64,000 nucleotides of DNA from Bretschneidera sinensis. Taxonomy: Eukaryota > Streptophyta > Magnoliopsida > Brassicales > Akaniaceae. The stretch is from assembly GCA_023935145.1 (NCBI GenBank), contig CM043698.1, positions 140,689,001-140,753,000 on the forward strand, given 5' to 3'. Below, piece after piece: positions 34,523-46,797 of this stretch. The position numbers and the translations under genes are program-made. Within the stretch, counting starts at the first letter, position 1; the number at the start of each line of letters is the position of its first letter. The notes under the pieces are model-generated. The model was not told the origin of the DNA and did not search any database. It saw only the letters and a list, made by a program, of their open reading frames with translations.

Positions 34523-37500
34523 AGTGCTCTGGTAGACACTGGGGCTTCTGATCTCTTTGTGTCAGAGGAAATGTCCAAGAGATTAAGCCTTAAGGTGGAG
34601 AAAGGCAATGGGGGGATCAAGACAGTCAATTCCAAAGAAGTTTCGACAATAGGTGTAGCACAAGAGGTGGAGCTACAACTAAGAGATTAGAAAGGCAAGG
34701 AAAATCTGCAATTCAACTAGCTGAGAGGGTGAGAAGGGATGAAGTCACATACTTGGCCATCTTGAAACTTGAGGAGGTCCTAGAGTCCAAGAAAGAGACT
34801 CCTCTTAAGGTACTTGAGCTTTTAGAGTCCTTTGTTGATGTGATGCCCCCGGAGTTACCCAAGAAACTCCCACCTAAGAGAGAGGTGGATCATAAGATTG
34901 AGTTGGTATCTACTGCCCAACCACCAGCCAAGGCTCCATACCGAATGTCGCCTCCCAAGCTTGAGAAATTGAGGAGACAACTTAAGGAGTTGGTTGATGT
35001 GGGATTTGTGCGACCTTCCAAGGCACCCTACAATGCACCAGTTTTGTTCAAACGGAAGCACGATGGTTCTATGAGGTTGTGCATTGATTATAAAGCTCTC
35101 AATAAGCTCATGGTGAAGAACAAGTAACCCATCCCACTTATTGCAAACTTGTTTGATCAACTTGGGGATGCTAGATGGTTCACCAAACTAGATTTGAGAT
35201 TGGGGTACTACCAAGTATGGATAGCTAAGGGGGATGATCCAAAGACAGCGTGTGTCACTCGCTATGGTTCTTATGAGTTTCTTGTGATGCCTTTCGGACT
35301 CACCAATGCTCCAGTAACGTTTTGCACTCTAATAAACAAGGTACTTCAACCCTTTCTAGACTATTTTGTGGTTGTTTATCTTGACGATATTGTTATCTAT
35401 AATCAAGGAGCATGTAAGGAATTTGAGATAGGTATTCCAAGTTTTGAAAGAGAATGAGCTCTATATGAAGAAAGAGAAGTGTTCATTCGCCAACATGAGG
35501 TACCATTCCTTGGCCACATAGTAGGTGGGGGAAAGATTCGGATGGATGGGGGAAAGATTCAAGCTATTGTTGATTGGGAGCCACCAACCAAGGTTACTGA
35601 GTTGAGATCATTCCTTGGGTTGGTGAACTATTATCGGCATTTCATCAAAGGTTATTCAACCATCACCACACCCTTGACCGATATGCTTAAGAAGGGGAGA
35701 GTGTGGGAATGGAGTTTTGTTTGTTAGGGGGCCTTTGAGCAATTGAAACGAGCCATCATAGAGGAGCCAGTCCTAGCCCTACCAAATCACACCAAGCCTT
35801 ATGAGGTCCACATAGATGTATCCGACTTTGCTATTGGAGGGGTCTTAATGCAAGATGGTCATCCGATTGCTTTTGAGAACCAAAAGCTCAATGAGACCGA
35901 GCAGCGGTACACAGTTCAAGAGAAAGAGATGATGATCGTGGTTTATTGCTTACGCACATGGAGGCACTATCTTTTGGGGTCTAGGTTTATGGTGAAGACC
36001 GACAATGTGGCCACAAGCTACTTCCAGACTCAGAAGAAGCTCTCTCCTAAGCAAGCCCAATGGAAAGATTTCCTTGTCGAGTTTGATTTTGTGTTGGAGT
36101 ACAACCAGGGAAAACCAACACAGTAGTGGATGCACTAAGCCAAAAGGTAGAGCTTGCTGCCATTAGCAGACTATAGGGTTCCTTGGTATATCGCATTAAG
36201 AAGGGATTGTTCCATGACCCGACTACCAAGTCTTTGATGAAGTTTGCCACAAAGAGGAAGACTAGGAGGTTCTGGCTAGAGGGGACTTGCTCTATACCAA
36301 GGGGAATCAGTTATATGTGCCACTTCATGAGAAATTACAGAAAGAGGTGATGCAAGAGTGCCATGATTCTAAATGGGCTGGTCACCCGGGTATGCACCGC
36401 ACCCTAGCACTTGTGGAGAAACGCTACTATTGGCCACACTTGAGTGGGGTCATTGAGGCCTATGTGAAGAATTGTCTTGTGTAAAGTCACTTGGGGGTCT
36501 CTTGGAGCCATTACCAATTCTGGAGCATCTATGGGAGAGTATCTCCATGGATTTCATTATAGGGCTACCTAAGAGTGATGGATTTGGGAGCATCATGGTT
36601 GTTGTGGACCGGTTTTCGAAGTATGGGACTTTTATTTTGGCTACCACAGAGTGTCTAGCACAGGAGGCAACCCGGTTGTTTCTCAAGCATGTGGTGAAGT
36701 ATCGAGGTGTACCACAGTCCATTGTTAGTGATCGGGATGGACGGTTCACAAGACGGTTCTTAACAGAATTGTTCAAATTGCTCGGATCGAATCTAAACTT
36801 CTCCACTAGTATCCACCCCCAAACCGATGGACAGACTGAGAGGGTGAATTCTTTGTTAGAGACATACCTCCGACACTATGTGAGTGCCTTGCAATGAGAT
36901 TGGCCAAAGTTACTAGATGTGGCTCAGTTTTCCTATAATTTACAAAAGAGTGAGGCCACTAGTCAAAGTACCTTTGAGATTGTGATAGGACGATAGCCTC
37001 ACACTTTGAGTACTATTGCTGCGGGATACACGGGGTCAACTGCGACAACCTATAAGTTTGCCAAGGCATGGCAAGAGCAAACTGATTTGGCTGGAGTTTG
37101 CCTACACAAGACAACCAAGCATTCCAAAAAGTGGGCTAATCGTAAAAGATGAGATAAGTAGTACTAAGTGGGGGATTTTGTGCTTGTGAAGCTACATTTG
37201 GTACTTCGCACCAAGGGGATCTATAAGGCATTGGTACGCAGATATGAGAGGCCTTTCAGAGTTCTTAGGAGGGTAGGCAATGTGGCCTACAAACTAGAGC
37301 TACCATCCAAGCTCAAGATGCACACGGTCTTTCATGTGAGTATGTTGAAACCATTCCATAAAGACCAAAATGATCCGGATCAAGGTGAGCCACAGCGAGC
37401 CCCTATAAGAGTTAGGGTCTCTTATGACCAAGACATTAAGAGTATACTAGCCGACCGAGTTTTGAGACAGAAGAACTATAAGCTGAGGCATGAGTACTTG

Positions 37501-37624
37501 ATACAATGGAAGGGACAACCCAATAATGAGACTAGTTGGGAACCAACCGAGGCCTTGTAGCAATTTCAGACGAAGATTGACCAGTTTCATGCCGAGAGTG
37601 CTATAAGGACGTTGCCAGATTGAG
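34523..37624 (+). pseudogene. Chromovirus Pol remnant with chromodomain
   Basis: Protease ALVDTGASDLFVSEEM starts at about 34527. RT runs 34830-35700 with [43 protein letters not shown] and YLDDIVIY (near 35383). RNase H is 35740-36125 (VHIDVSDFAIGGVLMQDG, KTDNVATSYF). Integrase is 36300-37000: zinc finger WAGHPGMHRTL and KNCLV, then MDFIIGLP, VSDRDGRF and HPQTDGQTERVN. Chromodomain is 37470-37560 (HEYLIQWKGQPNNETSWEP). Stops occur near 35125, 35455, 35725, 36126, 36481, 36895, 36995, 37150 and 37558, with frameshifts near 35460 and 36480. It is dead, but every catalytic motif listed is still readable, so decay is moderate. Confidence 0.92.
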
Positions 37625-37634
37625 TGGGGGAGAA

Positions 37635-38165
37635 TGTCACGACCCGTGTGGGACCCGCGTGTTCTAGAGTTTCCTAGTACACTTTTTTATTATAATGTAC
37701 AACATTGTACTGCACGTGCACTACAAGGTAATATCTTGTACTTCCGTACTACACTTGTACTACACTTATAGTATTGTAGGATTGTAACACTTGGCAAGAT
37801 GTTAGCCATGGATGTAAGGGAGCTCTCCCTATATAAAGAGGCCTCCCCCTCACTTGTAAAGCATTCAATCATTCATGCAATAGCAAGCTCTCTAGCCTTG
37901 TCTCATATTCTCTCTTGTATTGGTTTGTTTTCTTTAAGTGGGCCTAGCTTCGAGGGTGGTTCTCTTAAGTAGCTAAGAGGAAGGCTGACTTAGGCATTCC
38001 AAGGAGGTGTTTCCGAGCCTAAGGCCACACGGTTAACGACTTAAGCTTGCAGCCTGTGACATAGTGCTAGAGGTACACCAAACGTGTACTTCTTGCTCGA
38101 GTGTCCATTAGTAATTGTATGGAACTTCATTGATAACAATAAGTGACAAGAATAATTTTTCTATC
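37635..38165 (+). repeat. 3' LTR of the chromovirus
   Basis: It starts TGTCACGACCCGTGTGGG after the polypurine tract and ends near TTTTTCTATCA. It contains CCCTATATAAAGAGG (TATA box 37832-37837). The right end is set by the TG...CA rule only. Confidence 0.75.
37832..37837 (+). promoter_or_regulatory. TATA box in chromovirus LTR
   Basis: TATAAA within CTCCCTATATAAAGAGGCC, about 200 bp into the LTR. It is a likely core promoter. Confidence 0.55.
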
Positions 38166-39244
38166 ACATTTCGTTTGTTGGGGATGAGAGGCCAAAATGG
38201 GAGCTTGGGTTGGGTTCTTTTTTTGGAGTGAGCAAACTGACTAAACAATTGCTACTAAGAGGCTGAAACACGGGCCACAAAACCCCAAGCAAACCATTTA
38301 TAAAGGTGCTCTAAAATTCCCATTGAGCAAGAATCCAAAGTAAATAGGCTCCATGACACTGGCTCACCTTAAACAGTTAGTCCGTAGAACAATTGGTTTC
38401 ACGAAAGGCATGAACAATCTGATCAATATCTTAATTGTTTCACCGTTGCTCATTTTGTATGGATCATAAGCTAAAACAATTTATTAACGCATCGACAAAA
38501 GTACAAAACTATCAAAAGCAATTTACAAATCTACAAATGAAATTCACAGCAAACACATGTTCAATATTCGTCATTTAAACAATAATTGGTGAGTTTATGG
38601 AGTCGTTTATAAAATTAAGGGTAAATTAAAAAAACTCATATGAGGTACGTCCCCAGTTACACTTACCACATCAAGTTTCAAAACATACATCTACCTACCT
38701 TGATCATGTTTGACTTTTGACAGATCACTAAAAACTTAACTAAAATAATGAAAAGACGATATTGCCCTTCTTCATCTTTTAAAATCAAAGTATAAAAAAC
38801 AAGCATAATTTGAATACTTTAATCAAGTCTATTAAATAATTTCAATTGATTCATCCACCCGTTTCATATAAAGATTTCTCATCTTAATTTCATCAAACAA
38901 CAAATTATCAAACATGAATCAAGAAACATCAAGAAAATTACAAAAAAAAATAAAAAAATAAAAAATCAAGAGCAAAAATCATTGAAAGAGATGAATACTA
39001 TAAATGGACATCTAAACTGAAAAGATCAAAGGATTCTGATCTAGAAAGTGATTTTTGCTTTACTCAAAGAAGATCACTGGCGCCGGCACGTAGAAGCAAC
39101 ACTGACTATGACACTGTTCGGATTCATGTTGGCTCAACAGATCCAAACCTAGGGTGACTAGGTCGGGTTTGATCAGATTAGAACTATTCACTGAACTAGA
39201 AGTATATCTGCAAATCTGAAACTCGCCAGAGATACAAGACTAAT
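38166..39244. other. Intergenic, no gene
   Basis: I see no coding region. From about 38620 the text (GGTAAATTAAAAAAACTCATATGAGG) looks like the end of a MITE-type element, but I could not find its partner end. Confidence 0.4.
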
Positions 39245-39480
39245 GTCGAAGAAGGAAAGTCGTGCATCGAGCTGGAGAGACACTAACATTGGAAAACGTG
39301 CTGGACTAGGGAGAGATGCTCACGTCACGATGGCGACGAGCTAAGCTGAACTGGACTAACGCTGGAGAAAGAAAGTTGCATGTCGGGCTAGACAGGCACA
39401 AACGTTGGAAGACGTGCTAGACTGAGGAGAGATGCTCGCGTCGCGAGGGTGACGAGCTTTATTGGACTAACTTCGAGGAA
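39245..39480 (+). repeat. GC-richer tandem duplication, two units of about 118 bp
   Basis: Two diverged copies share CATCGAGCTGGAGAGACAC/CATGTCGGGCTAGACAGGCAC, then GGAGAGATGCTC(A/G)CGTC(A/G)CGA and TGGACTAAC. CpG-rich against an AT-rich background. No ORF of note. Confidence 0.75.
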
Positions 39481-40060
39481 GACAAGACATCGGACTCGGA
39501 GGCTCCTTTGACCGTGGTAGTGGAAAATACGCACTAGTAAGATTTCAATTAATTTTGTTTTAATTGAATTAATAGTACAAATAAATTAAGAAAAAGGCTA
39601 AAAAGAGAGAAGTGATGGGTATAATGGGATTTCTAAATTTTTTTAATGAGCGGACATAACCTAATGTTATGCATATCTCTTACTTGAAGCTCTGTCTAAT
39701 GATAGTTATAATCTAATTTCTCTTCCTTTCTAATAAATCTATAAATTTTGAATTTAATTATTGATCATGCATGTTCATGATGATCGTAAATTATCACTAA
39801 AAATGAGAATTTAGGTTATGATTGGTAGGAGAAAGAGTGAAACGAAAGAAAAACCAGAGAAAAAATTAAAGCGGGTAAGATACATTTTTTAATCTTTTGG
39901 TAGAAAAAAAAATGATAGGAAAAGATTTGAGATGATTGATGTGTTCTTCTCACATGTATAAATCACAATTCTCTCAAATTAAGAGGATTAGAAAGTGTCA
40001 AGGAAAATATTTTTATTTTTTTTATCATCTTTAATGAACATATGATAGAAAAATTAAGAA

Positions 40061-40065
<5 letters not shown>

Positions 40066-40105
<40 letters not shown>
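40066..40105. repeat. (TA)n microsatellite
   Basis: About 20 TA units. A second, shorter TA run lies at 40584-40607. Confidence 0.95.
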
Positions 40106-40107
<2 letters not shown>

Positions 40108-40394
40108 TTAATATTTCTCTGTCAATTTTCTTTTCTTTCACAATCCACTCCTGCCAATCATAACCGTCTCCCTTCTTCAATCTGCACATGTCAATAGAGA
40201 TAGCTTTGTCTTTTGGAGGAGGAGTAATTAGCAAGATTTCACTGCCCGCATCTTAATGTTTTTTGTTGGCATGCATTGGTGAAATTATAAAGGCAAAGAT
40301 CAATTTGTACCTTAATGGAGAAGGAAGCTGCACTGAAATTTCATTTGTCAGAGATCAGAGATGCAATCAAAAAGATCAATGAATTTTACCTCAT

Positions 40395-40414
40395 CCCCCC
40401 CCCCCCCCCCCCCC
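40395..40414. repeat. Homopolymer of 20 C
   Basis: An uninterrupted C-run, unusual in an AT-rich setting. Confidence 0.97.
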
Positions 40415-40747
40415 TTTTGCTTCTTCCTTCAAATTTGAACTTCAAGCCTTCAAAAAAAACAAAAAAAAACTATAATAAAAATAACTATATCTTCTAAAAC
40501 ACTATTGCCTCAAACATGCAATCAATGTTTATCACATGGAGTAAATGACAGAGTGTCCAATCATTTTTTCAGTACACTATGTCCAATATATATATATATA
40601 TATATAAAACAGTGTGAAGGTATTTGAATTTGATACCATCTCTTTACGATTATAAATGTGTCATTAATTCTACTTTGACATACTGAATTTAATCTAACTT
40701 AAATGCAATTTTTTAAATCATTTTTAAAAAAATGAATTTAAATTAGA

Positions 40748-41215
40748 TTAAATTTAGTACCAAAGATCGCCTAAAACACCATCAATAATTTAAGTAAGTG
40801 ATTACAATTTTAAGTTAAAAATAAGTTAAAACAAATGAAAGCATTATAAAATTGTTGGTTTATATTGTGATCAAAATATTTTATATTGAATTTCAAGAAA
40901 GTTGGATTAAATCCAGCACCAAACGTTACCTAAAACACCATTAATAATTAAAGTAATTGATTAAAATTTTAAGTTGAAAAATAAGTTAAAACAAATGAAA
41001 GCATTATAAAATTATCGGTTTATATTGTGATTAAAATATTGTTATATTGTATTTCAAGACAAAAAGCCGGATTTAAGCTGGATTAAATCTAACATCAACT
41101 GTCACCTAAAACACCATCAATAATTGAAGTAATTGACTACAATTTTAAATTGAAAATAAGTTAAAACAAACGAAAAAATTATAAAATTGTCGGTTTATAT
41201 TGAGAATATCATCAC
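40748..41215 (+). repeat. Tandem triplication, units 159-176 bp
   Basis: The anchor CTAAAACACCAT begins at 40771, 40930 and 41106. Each unit also carries AAGTTAAAACAAA(T/C)GAAA and ATAAAATT...CGGTTTATATTG or a close variant. The third unit is cut short at the left end of the hAT element at 41222. Confidence 0.88.
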
Positions 41216-41221
41216 CTATAG

Positions 41222-42226
41222 TAGGGGTGAGCATAGAAACCGGTAGACCCACAAACCTAACTCAAACCGGTATAATGGGTTGGGTTGGGTTGGTTTTGGA
41301 TTGAGAATTTTTTAAACTCGATGCATTGGGTTGAGTCACGGGTTAAAAAATTTCAACCTGATGCAAACCAATAACCCAATCATTATGTAATTATATTTTA
41401 TATATATTTAAAATATATTTATTTTAAAGATTGATGGACTACATTCAAATTTTGGCCGGTTAGTTTGGATTGCAATATATATTTTGTGTGTATATATTTG
41501 ATGGACTACATTTGTATTTTGATAAGTTAGTTTAGAATGCAATATATATTTCATGTGTGTGTTTGTATATATATATTTCATTTTTTTATTTTTTTTTCTT
41601 TAGAAACCCTCCAATAAAAAATGATAGTTTCCATAAAAAAGATCAATTAAAATTTAAATACGTGAGGAGTATGTTTCTTTTTAATACTTTTTATTTGAAA
41701 AAGACTATTTGTTCTCGTGAAATTATTATTATTTTTGGTCTTTTAATATACTTTTCAAAAAACTTGTTAAATTGATTTGCTTATCCTATGTTTATTCACT
41801 TTATGTTTTTTGGTATGATAAAACTTGGTTATGGAGATTCTAGGACCAAGTCTATACTAGTGTTGAAGTTTTAAAAAATTTGATTGATCAAACTCTTTTA
41901 AAATCTAGTTTCTATTTAGTATTTACTTTTGTATAACTTGTATTAAATTAAAATTGTTTGAACTTTGTATGAAGTGATTTAAAATACTTAATTTGTAAAT
42001 GATAGTTTGTAAGATTTAATAAATTAGTGCATGGATTTTATTTTAGATATAATGAATGATGAATAATTGTAGTAAAATATATTTTCTTACGTAATATGTT
42101 TACATTACTTTTTAAGTGAAAAAGTAATAAACAAGTAAATTGATTTGGGTTGGGTTGAAATTTTTTTAACTCGATATAATTTGGTTGAGTTGAATTTTTA
42201 AGCCAAACTGACCAATGCTCACCCCT
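41222..42226. mobile_element. hAT-type non-autonomous element, third copy
   Basis: It starts TAGGGGTGAGCATAG and ends GACCAATGCTCACCCCT. Subterminal GGGTTGGGTTGG and GTTGGGTTGAAATTTTTTTAA match the element at 30028-31761. No 8-bp duplication is present around these ends, probably because of the rearranged right side. No transposase is recognised. Confidence 0.8.
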
Positions 42227-42298
42227 CCCTTAATTGTGGGATTGAATATGTGTATGGACCTCCTAAAATAAAAATAAAACTTATCAAAGGAATTAAAA

Positions 42299-42475
42299 AG
42301 TAATAAACCGGTACGTTGAGTTGAGATAGGTTGGGATGAAATTTTTTTAACTCGATATAATTTAGTTGAGTTGAATTTCTAAGCTAAACTGACCCATGCT
42401 CACCCCTCCCTTAATTGAGGGATTGTATATGCCCCTCCTATAATAAAAATAAAACTTATCAAAGGAAATGAGGGA
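42299..42475 (+). repeat. Tandem duplication of the hAT right end and its flank
   Basis: AAATTTTTTTAACTCGATATAATTT...GCTCACCCCTCCCTTAATTG, followed by AAAATAAAACTTATCAAAGG, occurs first at about 42130-42298 and again here. The duplication therefore includes both the element end and outside sequence, so it postdates the insertion. Confidence 0.85.
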
Positions 42476-43020
42476 TGAAAATAGGCTCCACTAAATTCTT
42501 CAGGTACACATTAGTCCTGATCACGTGGTTATGCAAAGAGAAGGAGCATATAATTAGGATGTATCCAATGTACGAAGTTTCCTCAACTAAAAAAGTTTGT
42601 GAGGACCAAACCCATTCAATTTCCTTTGAGATTTACTAAACGATACATAGAGTTGCCCAACAAAATTGTTGCTATTGAGGAGCCACAAGTTGATTTGTGA
42701 GAACTGACCACATATTCTGCTTTAAGGCCAAAATGATTGCATTAGGGTCTAAAGAATTCCAATAAAAATATACATAATCCATGCATTAATTTTATTTTAA
42801 TTATTTATCAAATTTTTGTATTGATTATTTCTCTTGGGGGTTGTGTTATTAGCATTGTAAGCTTTTATATAAGTTAGTGATAGTATTATGAGTTTTTATT
42901 GTGATCAGGTCATACTTTCAATCAAGTACTTGTCGAGACACATGGAAGTAAATACTAAATAAATAAAAAAAAGTTACCTTATTACTTATCTAAAAAAAAG
43001 TTAACTTATTACTGTATTTT

Positions 43021-43612
43021 AAAAGGTGAAATTACACCCGTTATCCTTAAATTATAGAGACTTAACACTTAGGTCTCTAACTAAAACAAACACTTAGATA
43101 TCAAAACTATGAATTTATGGACACCAAATTTCAATTTATTTTGAGTTAGTTGCAATATGTTATCATCGTAATCAATATAATGCTTTTTTTTTTTTTTTTA
43201 GTTTGAGATGTTTGAATATACCAAAACAGACTTTCAATAAAGTAGATCTATAAACAATTGAAAGGGATACAATTAACCCTTTATGAAAAATTTTCACTCA
43301 GCTTACTAGCCCTTTTTTTTCAATTTTTTAATTGTGAAAAAATGTGTTTTCAATACTAAAGAAATTCTTTTTTTTTTCATGGTATATCACATTTATCTAT
43401 GCATGTTTCTTAAAAAATCATGATCAAATTTATTGTTTTGTTAAAATTTTAAGACAATTTCATGGATGAATAATATTATATGCTTAAAAGGGTTATAATA
43501 ATGCAATTAATTAAATGTTTAAAAATCTTTGGGTATCAAATTCATAGTTTAAAGTCCTTAATGTTAGGCTCCGATAGTTTAAGCGTGGCTAGTGTAATTT
43601 TCTCATTTTAAA
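43021..43612. mobile_element. Candidate MULE-like MITE
   Basis: The left end GGTGAAATTACACCCGTTA and the reversed right end GAGAAAATTACACTAGCCA form imperfect inverted repeats of about 50 bp. The flanks ATTTTAAAA (left) and ATTTTAAAG (right) look like a 9-bp target duplication with one change. There is no ORF. Class assignment rests on the 9-bp length only. Confidence 0.5.
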
Positions 43613-44029
43613 GCTATCCTTGCTAATGTTTCATTAATTCTTGACATAAACATTATCACCCATGAAAATTTTGATATAAGTAATAAAAAATAATTAAAAA
43701 TGTCAAATAAAATCGCTATTTTGAGTAGAGTTGACGAATTAAAATAAAATATTATTAACGGAATTCACCACACGATTGATGCATCTCAATCTTTTATATC
43801 TTAAATTCTCAAATTTAAATTTCACGAGTGGATTTATGCACGGGTAAAACACATATGGTTAAGATGTGTGAATCGCATTAGATATTACTGATGATAACAT
43901 TTCTATTTAAAGTATTATAAGCTTATTGTTAGCATAATATTAATTAAGCATGATAGTCCTGAAAATATTTCTTGCTCACATAAATATATATGAATTCCAT
44001 TCCACACACAAATTAGTAGATCATGTTAG

Positions 44030-44455
44030 TGATGTACTCGAGTGGAGCCGAGTTGGAATATTAAGTTATTTGAATTTGGCTTGACTCAAAATAAAAGGCT
44101 TAAAGTTCGAGTTCGAATTCGAATTGAACTTAAAAATTAAGCTCGAATTTGAGCTCCATCAATTTTTATTGGTTCAAGCTCTATAATGAATGAGCTCCAA
44201 CTCGAGTCTGGGTTCTAATTTTAATAAATAAAAATATTAATATTAATATATTGACTCAAACTCGGCTTGGTTCGAACTCGATAATAACTTATCGAGCTAA
44301 ACGCGAGCCTCATGAGACGAACAGTAAGGTATTCAGGCTTGGCTTGATAAGGTATTCGAGCCTATTTTTCAAGTCTAAGTTTGATTTGAAACTCGACGAG
44401 ACGAGTTTTGAATGAACTCGAGCTCAACTAAAGCTCAGTTCAGGTCCATCCCTAA
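44030..44455. repeat. Dispersed GAGCTCGA-rich repeat
   Basis: It is full of TCGAGTTCGAATTCGAA-, GCTCGAATTTGAGCTC- and CTCGGCTTGGTTCGAACTCG-type text, ending CAGGTCCATCCCTAAATCACG. Similar style occurs at 9300-9431 and 16011-16180. It is likely a non-autonomous transposon, with termini not established. Confidence 0.4.
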
Positions 44456-44637
44456 ATCACGCAAGTAAATGAGTCAGGACTATGGCACTCCAAAAGTATT
44501 TAGGTTGTGTTTAGAAATGGAATTGATGCACTGGAAGTTGAGTTTTTAAAATAAATAAAAATAAAAAAAAGCTACAATTTCACTCAATTCTATTTGCAAT
44601 GTTTAATTTCATTCTATCAAGCACAAAATTAATATTA

Positions 44638-45225
44638 AGAATCAGAAAACGGGTAATCTCGGTTTCCTACCCATACAATAGTTTGTTCTGAAACTTTCTT
44701 GTACCAAATTCTCAAGTAGTACTTTGTCGAGTTCCCAGTATGGAAAAACCCTGGTTCAAAGTTATAACCAGCTGAAATGATTGTTTTGGAATATGTGATA
44801 TCTTGTCCGCATGAGATAGTGTCGCTTGTAGAATGAGAGAACTTGAAGCCATAACATAAGAATATCAGTAGGAAAACAGAATAAGCAAACCCGGTTGTTG
44901 AAGTATCTTTGTAAGCCATCAGTTATTAATATGCCAGTGCAACTTGTTCAGTTGGAGGAGCAAAATCTATATCATCTCATTGTATGTTTTGTTGGTACAA
45001 TATTCTCTGTAATTAAAAATAATAATACTATAAATATAAATTATTACAAAATTTAGTCTGAGTACATAATTAATGAAGTAAGTGCATCAAGTCATTTTCC
45101 TTGTTAGAACAAAAAGAGAGATCGGAGAAGAACCATTGTATTATTGATATATTATGAAAAACGAATACAAGCTTGTGCTAAGAATATAAAACCTAATAGA
45201 AATAAAAAACTTAAGATTATAATAG
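44638..45225 (-). pseudogene. Truncated second copy of the receptor-kinase 5' end
   Basis: The minus-strand ORF 44919-44635 begins MAYKDTSTTGFAYSVFLLIF, a signal peptide, and continues into the start of the B-lectin domain (YYLRIWYKKVSEQTIVWVGN then RDYPFSDS). It stops at the junction near 44638. It matches 19500-19779 closely, and the upstream flank 44920-45225 matches 19780-20400 with one internal difference block. It keeps CGA (Arg) where the long copy has TGA. No kinase part is adjacent. It is a fragment of a duplicated block, cut on the right by the Tekay LTR piece. Confidence 0.9.
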
Positions 45226-45321
45226 ATTTTTGTATTGTTGTATATATGTGTCATGCTAAGATTTCAAAATGTGACGATAACGTCTCAGGGGTGGCCAACC
45301 ATAGATGAGTCGTTACAATTT

Positions 45322-45333
45322 TTGTATCAAAGC
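45322..45333 (+). other. Primer binding site, initiator Met-tRNA type
   Basis: TTGTATCAAAGC follows the LTR end CGTTACA by four bases and is two changes from TGGTATCAGAGC. Confidence 0.65.
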
Positions 45334-45376
45334 ATTAGGTTTTATGATGCTGTAGACTGTATAAAAATTTAAAGAA

Positions 45377-46690
45377 GTGAAAGATTTAAATAAACTATGT
45401 CTTAATACAGAGTGTGAGGATGGACGTGCTAGAGCTAGAGCTAGAGTTCTGAATCAAAGAGGACGTGATAGACCCCTAAAAGTTAAAAGAGTTGAAGTGG
45501 AGGGTGAGGTCAAGTCTATGGTTAATGCAAGGGAACATGTTGCTAGTGCAACTGGTACTAGTAAAGGTAGGAGAAAATCTGATATTAGGAGGAATAAGTT
45601 GAGAGAAGTTCTTAATCGTGCTATTGTGAGAATGAAGAAAGAGGTAGAATAGAACCTGATGTGGTGAGATAAGAGGCTAATGAAGGAGAGGGTGTGCTTG
45701 CACATGTGATGCAAGAGGATTGTTTTATGAGATTTCTTAAGTTTAAACCCTACTATTTTAAAGTACCTATAAATCCTGTTGAAGCTAAATAGTGGATTAA
45801 ACATGTTGAGAAATATTTTGAAGTCTTACCAGTGATAGATAGACTGAATGTTGCTTTTGCTTCTTTATGCTGGAAGGTAAGACTTCTCAATGGTGGGTGG
45901 ATATTCTGCCTAGATTGAGTATACAGGTCGATAAACCCTTAACTTGGTATAAGTTTAAGGATGTGTTCTTTGTGAAATATTTTCCAGATACATTTCAAGC
46001 ACAGCAGGAGAGAGATTTTATTCATTTGAGGCAGAATACCTTATCTGAGACCGAGTATAATAGTAGATTTATAGCCTTGTTGAGATTTTTATCTAAGTTA
46101 GTAAATACGAAGGAGAAGAAATGTAAGATATTTTTATACGGGTTATACTATGAAATTCGGATTAAACTCTCTTACATGGGTATTGAGAATTATACTATAC
46201 TGGTGGATAAAGCACTACAGATTGAGAAGGATTTGATGCAGTTTAGAGGTAGGAGAGATTGGCTGAAGAAGTCTAGATTTTAAGGACCCAAAGGTGGTAG
46301 TGGTATGGGTGTGCAAGGTGTCAGACCACCCTAGAGGGGGCGTTCCTTGTCATAGAGAACTGCAATACAGAGTCAAAAGTAAGCAGGATCTGTAGCTTCT
46401 GTAGCTCAGAGTAATATTGGTGGGGCCCCTAGATTTGGGAGATAGGCTATGGGAACTATAAATTATGGCATATGAGTAAGTATGCCACCAAGGGGAAGTG
46501 ATAACCTGATGTATGATCGAGATATAAGAGTTTACTTTAGATATGATTAGATAGGGCATCTATCTCGGAATTGTCCTACTCAGATGTGCTTTACATGTGG
46601 TGAAAGATGACATATCGGTGTAGATTGTCAAGTGGGAAGTCTGTTGAGATGGGTGCTAGAGGCATTGGAAGAAGACAGGTGGAGAGAGGT
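45377..46690 (+). pseudogene. Tekay-like Gag, copy 2
   Basis: A basic N-terminal segment lies at 45377-45652 (RARARARVLNQRGRDRPLK). Retrotrans_gag follows at 45720-46283, with KYFPDTFQAQQERDFIHLRQ, YNSRFIALLRFLSKLVN and DKALQIEKDLMQF. Zinc knuckles lie near 46527-46625. The second reads CFTCGE then HIGVDC with an intervening TGA, and the first has lost Cys residues but keeps GHLSRNCP. Stops near 45791, 46280 and 46545 prevent translation. Both knuckle His codons survive here, whereas copy 1 has Tyr at both, so the two copies decayed independently. Confidence 0.85.
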
Positions 46691-46797
46691 GGTGGATCAG
46701 GGAGTATGCAGGGCAGGGGTAGAGGATTAGTATCTGAGAGAAGATGCGATGGTCAGTTACAGCCCAGAGACAGCAGAGTCTATGTATTGACCCAACA

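Larger units (their letters stand above)
34515..38165 (+). mobile_element. Ty3/Gypsy chromovirus, 5'-truncated
   Basis: Protease, RT, RNase H, integrase and a C-terminal chromodomain are followed by a polypurine tract (GTGGGGGAGAA) and an LTR. It begins abruptly within the protease, with no Gag, primer site or 5' LTR to the left. A chromodomain on integrase defines chromoviruses, which target heterochromatin. I do not assign a clade below that. Confidence 0.9.

Noticed and set aside
41214..42234. An 8-bp target duplication around the third hAT copy
   Set aside because: Left flank ACCTATAG has no match after either right end (CCCTTAAT), so none is claimed.
45377..45652. Possible independent small basic protein with RARARAR repeats
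   Set aside because: It lies just after the Tekay primer site and in front of the Gag capsid domain, so it is the Gag N-terminal region.
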